A stretch of 64,000 nt of DNA from Sphingobacteriaceae bacterium (GTDB lineage Bacteria > Bacteroidota > Bacteroidia > B-17B0 > Aurantibacillaceae). The notes beneath the pieces are model-generated. The model was not told where the DNA came from. It did not search any database and worked only from the letters and a program-made list of their open reading frames with translations. Made by a program: the position numbers and the translations under genes. The stretch covers positions 1 to 64,000 of the forward strand of contig JADJXI010000004.1 in the NCBI GenBank assembly GCA_016715905.1, given 5' to 3'. Shown here piece by piece: positions 45,607-53,229 of the stretch; position 1 is the stretch's first letter, and each line of letters begins with the position of its first letter.

Positions 45607-45642
45607 AAAAACAAAAGGAACAAACTTGTTCCTTTTGTTTTT
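45607..45642 (+). terminator. Terminator-like hairpin inside signal-peptide codons
   Basis: The segment 45607-45623 is the perfect reverse complement of 45626-45642, about 15-17 bp with the tightest core AGGAACAA/TTGTTCCT, flanked by A and T runs. It has the form of a rho-independent terminator for the upstream tail gene, yet it lies within codons 5-17 of the CHU_C gene. It may attenuate that gene. Confidence 0.65.
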
Positions 45643-45765
45643 ATTTATTGGATATTTAGGGTTTACTCAAATTAACTTTGTACAGAATTCAAGTTTTGAA
45701 GAAGGACCGTGCGATGGTTGGGGTTTTATTTTAGGTAAACCTAAATATTGGGACACGCTTCGAGC

Positions 45766-45777
45766 GGGGGGGGGGGG
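45766..45777 (+). repeat. Poly-G tract (12 G)
   Basis: Twelve consecutive G in an AT-rich coding region, exactly where the reading frame of the CHU_C gene shifts. Such tracts change length by slipped-strand mispairing; +1 or -2 restores the frame. Confidence 0.95.
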
Positions 45778-46409
45778 TATCCGGAATATTGTACGGAATG
45801 TACGACTTTTACTGGTATTGGTGTGCCATATAATGGTTATATGCCTTCTTTTCAGATTCCAAGATCCGGCAATAGATATTGTTTTTATACTTGGTATTTA
45901 AACCCATTTCCAACGCCTCCAAATGATCAAAGAGAGTATATTCAAAATGAATTAAGAGCCAATTTAAATGCAGGAAAAAATTACTGTGTTTCTTTTTATG
46001 TTAGTTTAGTGAATGAAAGCAAATATGCAATAACAAATTTAGGTGCTTACCTGGATGACGGAACTATTTTTACTAATCATTTTGGAACAAGTACTTTAAC
46101 CCCGCAAATTAAAAGCCCGGATGGTGTGTTTATTACTGATACCTTAAATTGGGTTAAAATACAAGGCACTTTTATTGCGGATGGTACGGAAAAATATTTA
46201 ACGCTTGGCAGTTTCAAGTTAAACGCAAATACCACCTTTACTCCGGTTTTTCCATCATCAACTCGCAATATTGCAGATTACTACGTAGATGATGTTTCGG
46301 TTATTGAAGCTGATTTACCCGCTTACGCCGGTCGTGATACCGTTTTGTGCATTGGCGATAGTGTTTTTATAGGACGTACGCCGGAGATTGGCCTTGAATG
46401 CGTATGGCA

Positions 46410-46428
46410 CACTTCGACAAGCTCAGTG
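46410..46428 (+). repeat. Dispersed-repeat-like 19-mer inside the CHU_C gene
   Basis: CACTTCGACAAGCTCAGTG, an imperfect palindrome, sits in frame in the CHU_C gene. The intergenic repeat downstream has a related core (CTTCGATAAACTCAGG, 47449-47464; 13 of 16 bases match). From memory such sequences are dispersed in many Bacteroidota genomes; only the two local copies are visible here. Confidence 0.45.
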
Positions 46429-47395
46429 GCTATAAATAATGGAGGAGGATTTTGGGTAAAACCTGCAACTAGCCAAACCTATATTGTAACACAGGATGTT
46501 TGTGGCTTAATTAAAAAAGATACCATACAAGTACAAATAAAACCACCCTATAACGGTCCGCCCATTGGTTTAACAGCAAACAGCCCAACGGCTTGTTCTA
46601 ATACAACTCTAACATTAAACATACAAAATAACCCCCCGGTATTAAACAGCTATAATTGGTTGCCATTAGGTGTGTATACCCAAACAAACAATTTTGTTGC
46701 AAATGCAGTGATAGCACAAAGCACAACATTCACTTTAAACATCAATAATTTGGGGCAAGATACTTTTTGTCCCTTTCAACGTACAGCAAGCGTAAGTGTT
46801 TCCGTTCCTGTGTTTACAGATTCCCCAACATTAATTTCAAACTTCAATCCCGTTTGTCCGGGTGATACCATTGTACTTTCGTATTTAAATTCTGCGCCTG
46901 GTAATACCGTAACATATCAATGGTTACCTGCTTCTGCCTATTCTTCAACAACAAATCTTTCCGCAAAAAGCATTACGCAAATGGGAGATACTTATTCTTT
47001 AAATATAATGAGCAGTGGTAATGCAAGTATTTGTGCCTTTACTCGTTCCCTAAGTATTTCCATTAGTGTTGCGGATACTTGTTTTAAAGAACTGATTATT
47101 CCCAATATTTTTACGCCTAATAATGATAATAGTAATGATGTGTGGAGTATTTATTTCCCGAGTGGAAGTGCCCTCAATTTTGTGGAAGTGTATGACCGTT
47201 GGGGCACCTTAATTTTTAAACGTGAAAATTTAAATTTTAAAAAACAAGGGTACACTAATATACATTGGGATGGCAGAAACAGCAGTGGTGAAGAAATGAG
47301 TTCCGGTGTTTATTTTTATGTGCTGAGTTATCAAAACCGTAACGGAGAACAATTAGTTAAAAAAGGGAATATTACTTTGATTCGATGATCGCATT

Positions 47396-47480
47396 GTCAT
47401 CCTGAGTGCAGCGAAGGATCTATTTTCGGAATAGATCCTTCACTTCCCCTTCGATAAACTCAGGTTTCGTTCAGGATGAC
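47396..47480. repeat. Nested inverted repeat
   Basis: Outer arms GTCATCCTGA (47396-47405) and TCAGGATGAC (47471-47480) enclose a perfect 12-bp hairpin, GAAGGATCTATT (47413-47424) with AATAGATCCTTC (47430-47441), loop TTCGG. It starts 8 bases after the CHU_C stop, so it may also end transcription. The sequence style is that of a dispersed palindromic repeat. Confidence 0.8.
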
Positions 47481-47554
47481 AACACGGAATTTGCGTGAGG
47501 GATTGAGCCTTTGTTTAAGCTCTTTTTTGCTACAATGACTGGTAAGCAAAAAAA

Positions 47555-47589
47555 GCGAGTGGCGAAAGCCCGACCCGTAAGGGACACGC
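47555..47589 (+). repeat. Three-way-junction element with two GNRA loops
   Basis: Outer stem GCGAGT (47555-47560) pairs with ACACGC (47584-47589) with one A-A mismatch. Inside are GGC-GAAA-GCC (47561-47570) and CCC-GTAA-GGG (47574-47583), both with GNRA tetraloops and only a 3-base linker. It is much more GC-rich than its surroundings. Function unknown. Confidence 0.5.
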
Positions 47590-47690
47590 CCAAATATTTA
47601 CCTTAAATAGTAACTTCCGGCGATTAATTTATTCCCTCAAAATCAAGCACTTAAAATTAAATTTCCCATCTCATTTCGGCATTTTATGCG

Positions 47691-47698
47691 TATTTTTG
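47691..47698 (+). promoter_or_regulatory. Putative pdhB -7 element TATTTTTG
   Basis: TATTTTTG matches TAnnTTTG and ends 20 bases before the pdhB ATG. A -33 TTG is not evident at the normal spacing, so confidence is limited. Confidence 0.4.
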
Positions 47699-47718
47699 AT
47701 TGATTATTTTATAAAATT

Positions 47719-48702
47719 ATGAGGGTAATTGAATTTAGAGAAGCCTTGCGCGAAGCCATGAGTGAAGAAATGCGCCGCGATGATAAAATATTTTTAATGG
47801 GTGAAGAAGTGGCCGAATATAACGGTGCTTATAAGGTGAGTAAGGGCATGTTGGCGGAATTTGGTGCTAAACGGGTAATTGATACGCCTATTGCCGAATT
47901 GGGTTTTGCAGGCATTGCAGTGGGTGCGGCAGCTAACGGTTTGCGACCTATAGTTGAGTTTATGACTTTTAATTTTTCATTAGTAGCCATTGATCAGGTT
48001 ATTAATAGCGCTGCAAAAATGATGAGTATGAGCGGCGGTCAATATAACTGTCCCATTGTTTTTAGAGGTCCTACTGCTAGTGCCGGTATGTTAAGTTCTC
48101 AGCACTCACAAGCTTTTGAAAATTGGTACGCAAATTGTCCGGGTTTAAAAGTAGTGGTGCCCAGCAATCCATACGATGCCAAAGGATTATTGAAAAGCGC
48201 AATTAGAGATAATGATCCGGTAATATTCATGGAAAGTGAGCAAATGTATGGCGATAAAGGTGAAGTGCCTGAGGAAGAATACATCATACCCATTGGTTTA
48301 GCGGATGTGAAACGTGAAGGAACTGACGTTACCGTAGTTTCATTCGGAAAAATAATAAAAGTGGCGCTTGCCGCTGCTGTAGAATTAGAAAAAGAAGGAA
48401 TTAGTGTAGAGGTTATTGATTTAAGATCGGTTCGTCCTATAGATTATGCAAGCGTTATTAAATCGGTAGAAAAAACAAATCGTTTAGTTATTGTGGAAGA
48501 AGCTTGGCCATTGGCCAGTATAAGCAGAGAGATTGCTTATAAAGTTCAAAAAGATGCATTTGATTATTTAGATGCCCCTATAAAAGCCGTTACTTGTGCT
48601 GATACGCCTTTACCCTACGCGCCAACTTTAATTGAAGCCAGTTTGCCCAACGTAAGCAGAACGGTTGCTGCCATAAAAGAAGTAATGTATATCAATCACT
48701 AA
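47719..48702 (+). CDS. pdhB: Pyruvate dehydrogenase E1 component, beta subunit
   Basis: With E1-alpha this subunit forms the thiamine-diphosphate-dependent decarboxylase of the pyruvate dehydrogenase complex. The 327-residue protein opens 'REALREAMSEEMRRDDKIF' and 'MGEEVAEYNGAYKVSKGM', has 'GFAGIAVGAAANGLRPIVEF', 'FRGPTASAGMLSSQHSQ' and the C-terminal 'VIVEEAWPLASI' and 'TCADTPLPYAPTLI'. E1-alpha is not in the window; a separate beta gene is usual in Bacteroidota. It is followed after 2 bases by miaE, so it is the first gene of a small operon. Confidence 0.95.
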   Translation: MRVIEFREALREAMSEEMRRDDKIFLMGEEVAEYNGAYKVSKGMLAEFGAKRVIDTPIAELGFAGIAVGAAANGLRPIVEFMTFNFSLVAIDQVINSAAKMMSMSGGQYNCPIVFRGPTASAGMLSSQHSQAFENWYANCPGLKVVVPSNPYDAKGLLKSAIRDNDPVIFMESEQMYGDKGEVPEEEYIIPIGLADVKREGTDVTVVSFGKIIKVALAAAVELEKEGISVEVIDLRSVRPIDYASVIKSVEKTNRLVIVEEAWPLASISREIAYKVQKDAFDYLDAPIKAVTCADTPLPYAPTLIEASLPNVSRTVAAIKEVMYINH

Positions 48703-48704
48703 AA

Positions 48705-49289
48705 ATGCAACTTCGTCTTCCATTGGTAAAAGCTTCTAAGCCCGAATGGATTAAAGCGGTGTTGAATAATTTTCCGGAATTTTTAATTGATCATGCTAAT
48801 TGTGAGCGAAAAGCTTCGGCCTTTGCCATGAGTTTAATTGCCAAATATCCCAATAAAAAAGAAATTATTCCTCAACTTATTGAAATTGCTTTGGAAGAGC
48901 TAGAACATTTTAGAGACGTTTATCATTTAATTGAAGAAAAAGGTTTACAAATGCCTCATGAAATTCAGGAGGACCAATATGTAAAAGAACTTTTAAAATT
49001 ATGTAGAAACGGAAGAGAAGATAATTTTTTAGATCGATTATTAATTGGTTCTGTGATTGAAGCCAGAGGAGCAGAACGTTTTAAAATACTTTATGAAAAT
49101 ATCAACGAAGCTGAATTAAAAAAGTTTTACCACGAACTTTGGGCCAGTGAAGCCAAGCACGGGGATGTATTTGTAAAAATGGCACTTCAATTTTATACAG
49201 AGGAAATCGTTTATAAAAGATTACAGGAGATAAATGAAGCGGAAGGAGCTATTGTTGATTCGCTTCCCATTAACGGATTAATGCACTAA
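48705..49289 (+). CDS. miaE: tRNA-(ms2io6A37) hydroxylase
   Basis: MiaE is a di-iron oxygenase that hydroxylates the isopentenyl group of ms2i6A37 in tRNA. The 194-residue protein has ferritin-like helices with paired metal motifs: 'FLIDHANCERKASAFAM', 'EIALEELEHFRDVYHLIEE' (ExxH), 'SVIEARGAERFKILYE' and 'WASEAKHGDVFVKMA' (second ExxH). Length matches the family. It lies between pdhB (2-base gap) and a glycosyltransferase gene (1-base gap). The link to pdhB is probably only transcriptional. Confidence 0.93.
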   Translation: MQLRLPLVKASKPEWIKAVLNNFPEFLIDHANCERKASAFAMSLIAKYPNKKEIIPQLIEIALEELEHFRDVYHLIEEKGLQMPHEIQEDQYVKELLKLCRNGREDNFLDRLLIGSVIEARGAERFKILYENINEAELKKFYHELWASEAKHGDVFVKMALQFYTEEIVYKRLQEINEAEGAIVDSLPINGLMH

Positions 49290-49290
49290 T

Positions 49291-50439
49291 ATGAAAATTG
49301 CACTCATAACGGATGGTATTTGGCCTTATGTAATGGGAGGGATGCAAAAACATTCCTATTATCTGTGCAAATATTTAGCGAAACAAAAAATTCAGGTTAC
49401 TCTTTTTCATTTTAATCAAAGCAATTTGGATATTCAAAAGCTGGATTGTTTTACTGCCGAAGAAAAAAAATACATCCACAGCATTATTGTTGATTTTCCA
49501 AATAAAGATAATTTACCCGGACATTATATTCGAAATTCAAAAAAACATGCTGCGCTTGTTTTTGACGCAATGAAAAATTCCATTTTAGAATACGATTTTA
49601 TTTATACCAAAGGATTTACCGGTTGGAAACTTATTGAATTGAAATCACAGGGTAAAATAAAATGTGCTCCCATTGGCGTTAAATTTCATGGTTATGAAAT
49701 GTTTCAGAAAATGCCCGGACCAAAAGCTTATTTAGATAGCTTATTGTTATTGAGAAAACCGGTTAAGTATATTTCTCGCCATGCGGATGTTGTTTTTTCC
49801 TACGGCGCTCAAATTACAGAAATAATAAAATCAATTGGGGTGAAAGAATCTCATATAATTGAAATTCCTTCAGGTGTAGAAGAGGAAATTGTTTCCGAAA
49901 AAATAATTCCCTCAACAAACAAAGTTAAATTCACTTATTTAGGGCGATATGAAAGAAGAAAGGGTATTGAAGAATTGAATAAAGCCATTCAAGGTTTGGA
50001 TTTCACGAATTACGAATTTCATTTTATAGGCCCTATACCTGAAAATAAGCGATTAAAATTGCCTCAGGTTTTTTATCACGGCGAAATCAGAGATAAAAAT
50101 GAATTAAAGCAGCTTTTGCTCAATTTTCATGTTTTAGTTTGTCCGAGCTGGAGTGAAGGTTTTCCAAATGTTATATTAGAAGGGATGGCTTCCGGTTTGA
50201 GTATTTTAGCAACCGATGTGGGTGCCAATCGTTTGTTGGTGAATGATGAAACCGGATTTTTGATTAAAAAGCCGAATGTCAAAATTCTTCAAAAAGAATT
50301 AAAGGAAATTGCCGATTTAGATAATTATACTTTGGACGTGAAGCGGAACAATGCTTTACGATTAATTAAACAGAAATTCACCTGGGAAAAAATAAGCCTA
50401 CAGTTGTTAAATGAAATTAAAGCATGCATAAAAAAGTAG
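49291..50439 (+). CDS. Family 4 glycosyltransferase
   Basis: The 382-residue protein is a GT-B fold transferase. It has the N-terminal 'DGIWPYVMGGMQKHSYYLCKY', the central 'IEIPSGVEE' and 'FTYLGRYERRKGIEELNKAI', and the C-terminal nucleotide-sugar site 'VCPSWSEGFPNVILEGMASG' with the E-x7-E glutamates, plus 'ATDVGANRLLVNDETGFLI'. The sugar and acceptor are unknown; it probably builds a surface polysaccharide or glycolipid. It is tightly linked to miaE, and the P460-like lipoprotein gene starts 43 bases after it. Confidence 0.93.
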   Translation: MKIALITDGIWPYVMGGMQKHSYYLCKYLAKQKIQVTLFHFNQSNLDIQKLDCFTAEEKKYIHSIIVDFPNKDNLPGHYIRNSKKHAALVFDAMKNSILEYDFIYTKGFTGWKLIELKSQGKIKCAPIGVKFHGYEMFQKMPGPKAYLDSLLLLRKPVKYISRHADVVFSYGAQITEIIKSIGVKESHIIEIPSGVEEEIVSEKIIPSTNKVKFTYLGRYERRKGIEELNKAIQGLDFTNYEFHFIGPIPENKRLKLPQVFYHGEIRDKNELKQLLLNFHVLVCPSWSEGFPNVILEGMASGLSILATDVGANRLLVNDETGFLIKKPNVKILQKELKEIADLDNYTLDVKRNNALRLIKQKFTWEKISLQLLNEIKACIKK

Positions 50440-50482
50440 ATTTTCTGTTTTACTTTCTTTTTTATTTCATAAATTTAGGATT

Positions 50483-50971
50483 GTGAATCAATTAATTTTT
50501 AAAAAACTCACTCTTGTAGCGGTCTTTAGCTTGCTTTTGTTTTCATGTGCTAAAGATGTAGGAAGAAACCCGGAACTTCCTTATGATGATTTGTCGCTTT
50601 TAGATAGTGCTAAAAAAACAAATTATTATTACTACAAAGGAAAAGATACAATTTATAGCGGTCAACATGGACCCCACGGTAAATTTAAATTACGTTTTAA
50701 TTCAACGGCTTTTGTGGCTTTAACGGATAGTGGCCGCCTTCCTAAGAATAAAAAATTTGCCGAAGGTTCTTTTATTGTGAAAGATGTGTACAGAGATGGT
50801 AATTTGTTTTTGTATGCCTATATGTATAAAAGAAACGGAAAATGGTTGTGGGGTGAAGTGGAAACGAATGGTAATTTTCATTTCAAGATTAATGACGGAG
50901 CTACGGTTTGTTTAGGTTGTCATTCACAAGGAGGTAACCGGGATAATGCAGTTGTATTTAATTTTTATTGA
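50483..50971 (+). CDS. Cytochrome P460-like lipoprotein
   Basis: The 162-residue protein starts at GTG and has a lipoprotein signal: hydrophobic core then 'LLLFSC22AKD'. It should be anchored in the outer membrane or periplasm. Near the C-terminus is a haem c site C143-LG-C146-H147 ('TVCLGCHSQGGNRD'), and the middle ('YMYKRNGKWLWGEV') resembles cytochrome P460 proteins, which carry one covalently bound haem. Its electron partner or substrate is not evident. A TAAATTTA box 5' of the start is a near match to the -7 consensus, so it may have its own promoter. Confidence 0.78.
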   Translation: MNQLIFKKLTLVAVFSLLLFSCAKDVGRNPELPYDDLSLLDSAKKTNYYYYKGKDTIYSGQHGPHGKFKLRFNSTAFVALTDSGRLPKNKKFAEGSFIVKDVYRDGNLFLYAYMYKRNGKWLWGEVETNGNFHFKINDGATVCLGCHSQGGNRDNAVVFNFY

Positions 50972-51013
50972 TTCCTTAGTTCAAACAATTAAGTACCAAA
51001 ATCTAAAAACACT

Positions 51014-52054
51014 TTAATCCATCCAATCTGCAATAAACAAATTGGTATCTCTTGTTCCGTGATTTTTTCGGTTTGAACTAAAAATTAATTTTTTTCCATC
51101 CGGAGAAAACATCGGGAATGCATTAAACATACTTTCAAAAGTAATTTGTTCCAATCCACTTCCATCTGTATTAATTAGGTATAACTGAAAATCATAACCT
51201 TTTTGGCTATGGTGATTACTTGAAAAAATAATTTTTTGTCCCGAAGGATGAAAATAGGGAGCCCAGTTGGCTTTTCCCAAATGGGTAATTTGTTTTAAAT
51301 CACTTCCGTCCACATTACACGTGTAAATTTCCATTTTTGTTGGGGCAACTAATCCCTGGCTTAAAAGTTCTTTATACTCTTTTACTTCTTCTTCTGTGCT
51401 AGGTCGTGATGATCGAAAAACCAATTTCTTACCATCGGGTGAAAAGAAAGCGCCACCATCATAACCTAAACCATTGGTAATCTGTTTTTGATTTTTCCCG
51501 TCTATATCCATAGTCCATAATTCCAAATCTCCGCTTCTGTCGCTTGTAAAAACAATTTTATCTCCTTGTGGCGAAATAGTTGCTTCAGCATCATACCCTT
51601 GTGTATTGGTTAATTGTTTTTTTATTTTTCCCTTTACATCTGCCACAAAAATATCATAGCTGTTATATACAGGCCATAAATATTTCCCTTTTATTTCAGG
51701 GATGGGCGGGCAACTATCGTTTATCAAATGTGTACTGGCATATAAAATATCTTTACCATTGGGCATAATATAACTGCAAGTGGTTCTTCCTTTTCCGGTA
51801 CTCACTTTTTGTGGTTTATAATTACTATCGGCTTTTGCTTTTTCTATCTCCATTAAAAATATCTGGTCACATTGCACCCCCCAATTTTTATAATTACTTT
51901 GAAAAGAAACTTGTTTACCATTCGGACTAAAATAAGCTTCGGCATTATCGCCTCCATTAGTTAGTTTGGTTAAGTTTAATAAATGTTTTTCTTGTGAAAT
52001 GCTTGTATATACGAAGGAAGACAGAAATAAGGTGAGGTATAAATATATTTTCAT
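51014..52054 (-). CDS. TolB-like PD40 beta-propeller exported protein
   Basis: The 346-residue protein has a signal peptide ('IYLYLTLFLSSFVYTSISQ') and about six PD40/TolB blades. They carry the repeated 'SPDGKKLVFRSSR', 'SPQGDKIVFTSDR' and 'HPSGQKIIFSSNH' motifs and 'IDGKNQKQITNG'-type turns. It should be a periplasmic six-bladed propeller. No peptidase domain follows, so it is not a DPP-IV-type enzyme. Its partner is unknown; Tol-Pal genes are not nearby. A TAAATTTG box lies 7 bases 5' of the ATG on the minus strand. It diverges from the efflux operon. Confidence 0.88.
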   Translation of the reverse strand: MKIYLYLTLFLSSFVYTSISQEKHLLNLTKLTNGGDNAEAYFSPNGKQVSFQSNYKNWGVQCDQIFLMEIEKAKADSNYKPQKVSTGKGRTTCSYIMPNGKDILYASTHLINDSCPPIPEIKGKYLWPVYNSYDIFVADVKGKIKKQLTNTQGYDAEATISPQGDKIVFTSDRSGDLELWTMDIDGKNQKQITNGLGYDGGAFFSPDGKKLVFRSSRPSTEEEVKEYKELLSQGLVAPTKMEIYTCNVDGSDLKQITHLGKANWAPYFHPSGQKIIFSSNHHSQKGYDFQLYLINTDGSGLEQITFESMFNAFPMFSPDGKKLIFSSNRKNHGTRDTNLFIADWMD

Positions 52055-52061
52055 TTGCGGG

Positions 52062-52069
52062 CAAATTTA
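52062..52069 (-). promoter_or_regulatory. Putative -7 element TAAATTTG
   Basis: The minus strand reads TAAATTTG 7 bases before the ATG of the PD40 protein, which would give an almost leaderless transcript. No -33 TTG is seen at the normal spacing. Confidence 0.35.
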
Positions 52070-52170
52070 GTATTAAAAACAGGTTTATAAAATGATTTTG
52101 ATGCATTTTGCATTAACATTTGTGTATTATTTATAGGTATATTTAGCTTCCAATTTTAGGTATTTTATAA

Positions 52171-53226
52171 ATGAAAAGTTTTAAAGGTTGGTTAATTTTT
52201 GTTCTGGTATTAGGTCTTTTAGTAGGTCTGAAATGGCTTTTTTTAGGCAATGACAATGATCTGAAAAATTCCGGACCTAAAGGGAAAGGTGTTTCCGCAA
52301 TTGTAGCTAATTATCAAGTGGCTAAAACCGATAGTTTAGTGATGGATATTTTCACCACCGGTAAATTAGAAGCTTTTAACCAGGTTATCATACATAGTGA
52401 GGCGTCGGGAAAAATTACCTGGATTACCGATAAAGAGGGAAAGCTAGTTCAGAAAGGCGAACGAATTGCAAAAATAAATGATAGTGAATTGCAGGCGCAA
52501 TTAATTAAGTTAAAAGCCTTATTAAAATTGGCTGAAGAAAAGGCGCAACGAAATGATAAATTACTATTGATTAAAGGTGTGAGTCAGGAAGAATGTGATA
52601 TTCAAAAAAGTGAAGTGGAAGTGATTAAAGCAGATGTACAGTTAATCAATGCTCAAATTGCAAAAACAGAAATAATTGCTCCGTTCGGTGGGGTTTTGGG
52701 TTTAAAAAATCTTTCTGAAGGTGCGGTTGTAAATACAAATGATATTATTGCTGAATTAGTGCAGGAAAGTCCAATGTATATTGAATTTTCAATTCCCGAG
52801 AAATATGTTACACAAATTAACGAAGGCATGAAAGTTTCTTTTAATATTGAGTCTGATAATAATTTATTATATGCTGAATTGTATGCCATTGATTCTAAAA
52901 TTGATGAAGCTACACGAAGTGTGAAGGTGAGAGCAAAGTATTCTGGTAAAAATAATTTGGTAAGTGGCGCTTTTGTTAAAATAAAACTTGATCTCAAACA
53001 AATTGAAAATGCCATAATGGTGCCTACATCTTGTATTATACCGGTATTTAAAGGTCAGAAAGTATTTATTAGTAAAAACGGACTTGCTCAAGAGGTGAAA
53101 GTAATCACCGGGTTAAGAAAATCAGAATTCATTCAGATAGTTTCCGGAATTCATGCCGGCGATACTGTTTTAACTTCCGGATTAATGTCTATAAAAAATG
53201 GAATGCCGGTTAAACTAGTTGAATAA
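52171..53226 (+). CDS. RND efflux periplasmic adaptor (membrane fusion protein)
   Basis: The 351-residue adaptor has one N-terminal transmembrane helix ('WLIFVLVLGLLVGLKWLF'). A lipoyl/biotinyl-like half ('GKLEAFNQVIIHSEASGKI'), a helical hairpin (about 100-150) and the second lipoyl half ('EIIAPFGGVLGLKNLSEGAV') follow. A beta-barrel domain and a membrane-proximal domain ('VSGIHAGDTVLTSGLMSIKN') complete it. It links the inner-membrane pump to the outer-membrane TolC-like channel. It is the first gene of a three-gene operon, with the pump 3 bases downstream. Substrate unknown. Confidence 0.95.
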   Translation: MKSFKGWLIFVLVLGLLVGLKWLFLGNDNDLKNSGPKGKGVSAIVANYQVAKTDSLVMDIFTTGKLEAFNQVIIHSEASGKITWITDKEGKLVQKGERIAKINDSELQAQLIKLKALLKLAEEKAQRNDKLLLIKGVSQEECDIQKSEVEVIKADVQLINAQIAKTEIIAPFGGVLGLKNLSEGAVVNTNDIIAELVQESPMYIEFSIPEKYVTQINEGMKVSFNIESDNNLLYAELYAIDSKIDEATRSVKVRAKYSGKNNLVSGAFVKIKLDLKQIENAIMVPTSCIIPVFKGQKVFISKNGLAQEVKVITGLRKSEFIQIVSGIHAGDTVLTSGLMSIKNGMPVKLVE

Positions 53227-53229
53227 AAT

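Larger units (their letters stand above)
45593..47388 (+). pseudogene. CHU_C (gliding-motility-type) surface protein gene, frameshifted at a 12-G tract
   Basis: The first frame (from 45593) encodes a signal peptide ('NLFLLFLFIGYLGFTQ') and the start of a mature domain ('INFVQNSSFEEGPCDGW'). It then meets 12 G residues at 45766-45777 and runs to a stop at 45901. A second frame carries on the same domain ('YPEYCTECTTFTG...'), then Ig/PKD-like segments ('AGRDTVLCIGDSVFIG') and a CHU_C T9SS type B sorting domain ('IPNIFTPNNDNSNDVW' to 'GNITLIR') ending at 47388. Ten or thirteen G would rejoin both into ~598 residues. This is either a phase-off allele, a true loss, or a sequencing error. In frame it would be a T9SS-secreted surface protein. 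Confidence 0.85.
47389..47718. other. 330-base non-coding region with structured elements
   Basis: This is the only gap over 300 bases. It holds a nested inverted repeat (47396-47480), a compact three-way-junction element (47555-47589) and a TATTTTTG -7-like box (47691-47698) before pdhB. No credible ORF or tRNA is seen. Confidence 0.7.

Noticed and set aside
47503..47527. GAGC...GCTC followed by T6 as a terminator for the CHU_C gene
   Set aside because: The stem is only 4 bp with a 10-base loop; the nested inverted repeat at 47396 is a better candidate.
47555..47589. Possible tRNA or tRNA-like gene
   Set aside because: At 35 bases it is too short, with no acceptor stem, anticodon or T-arm; kept only as a structured repeat-like element.
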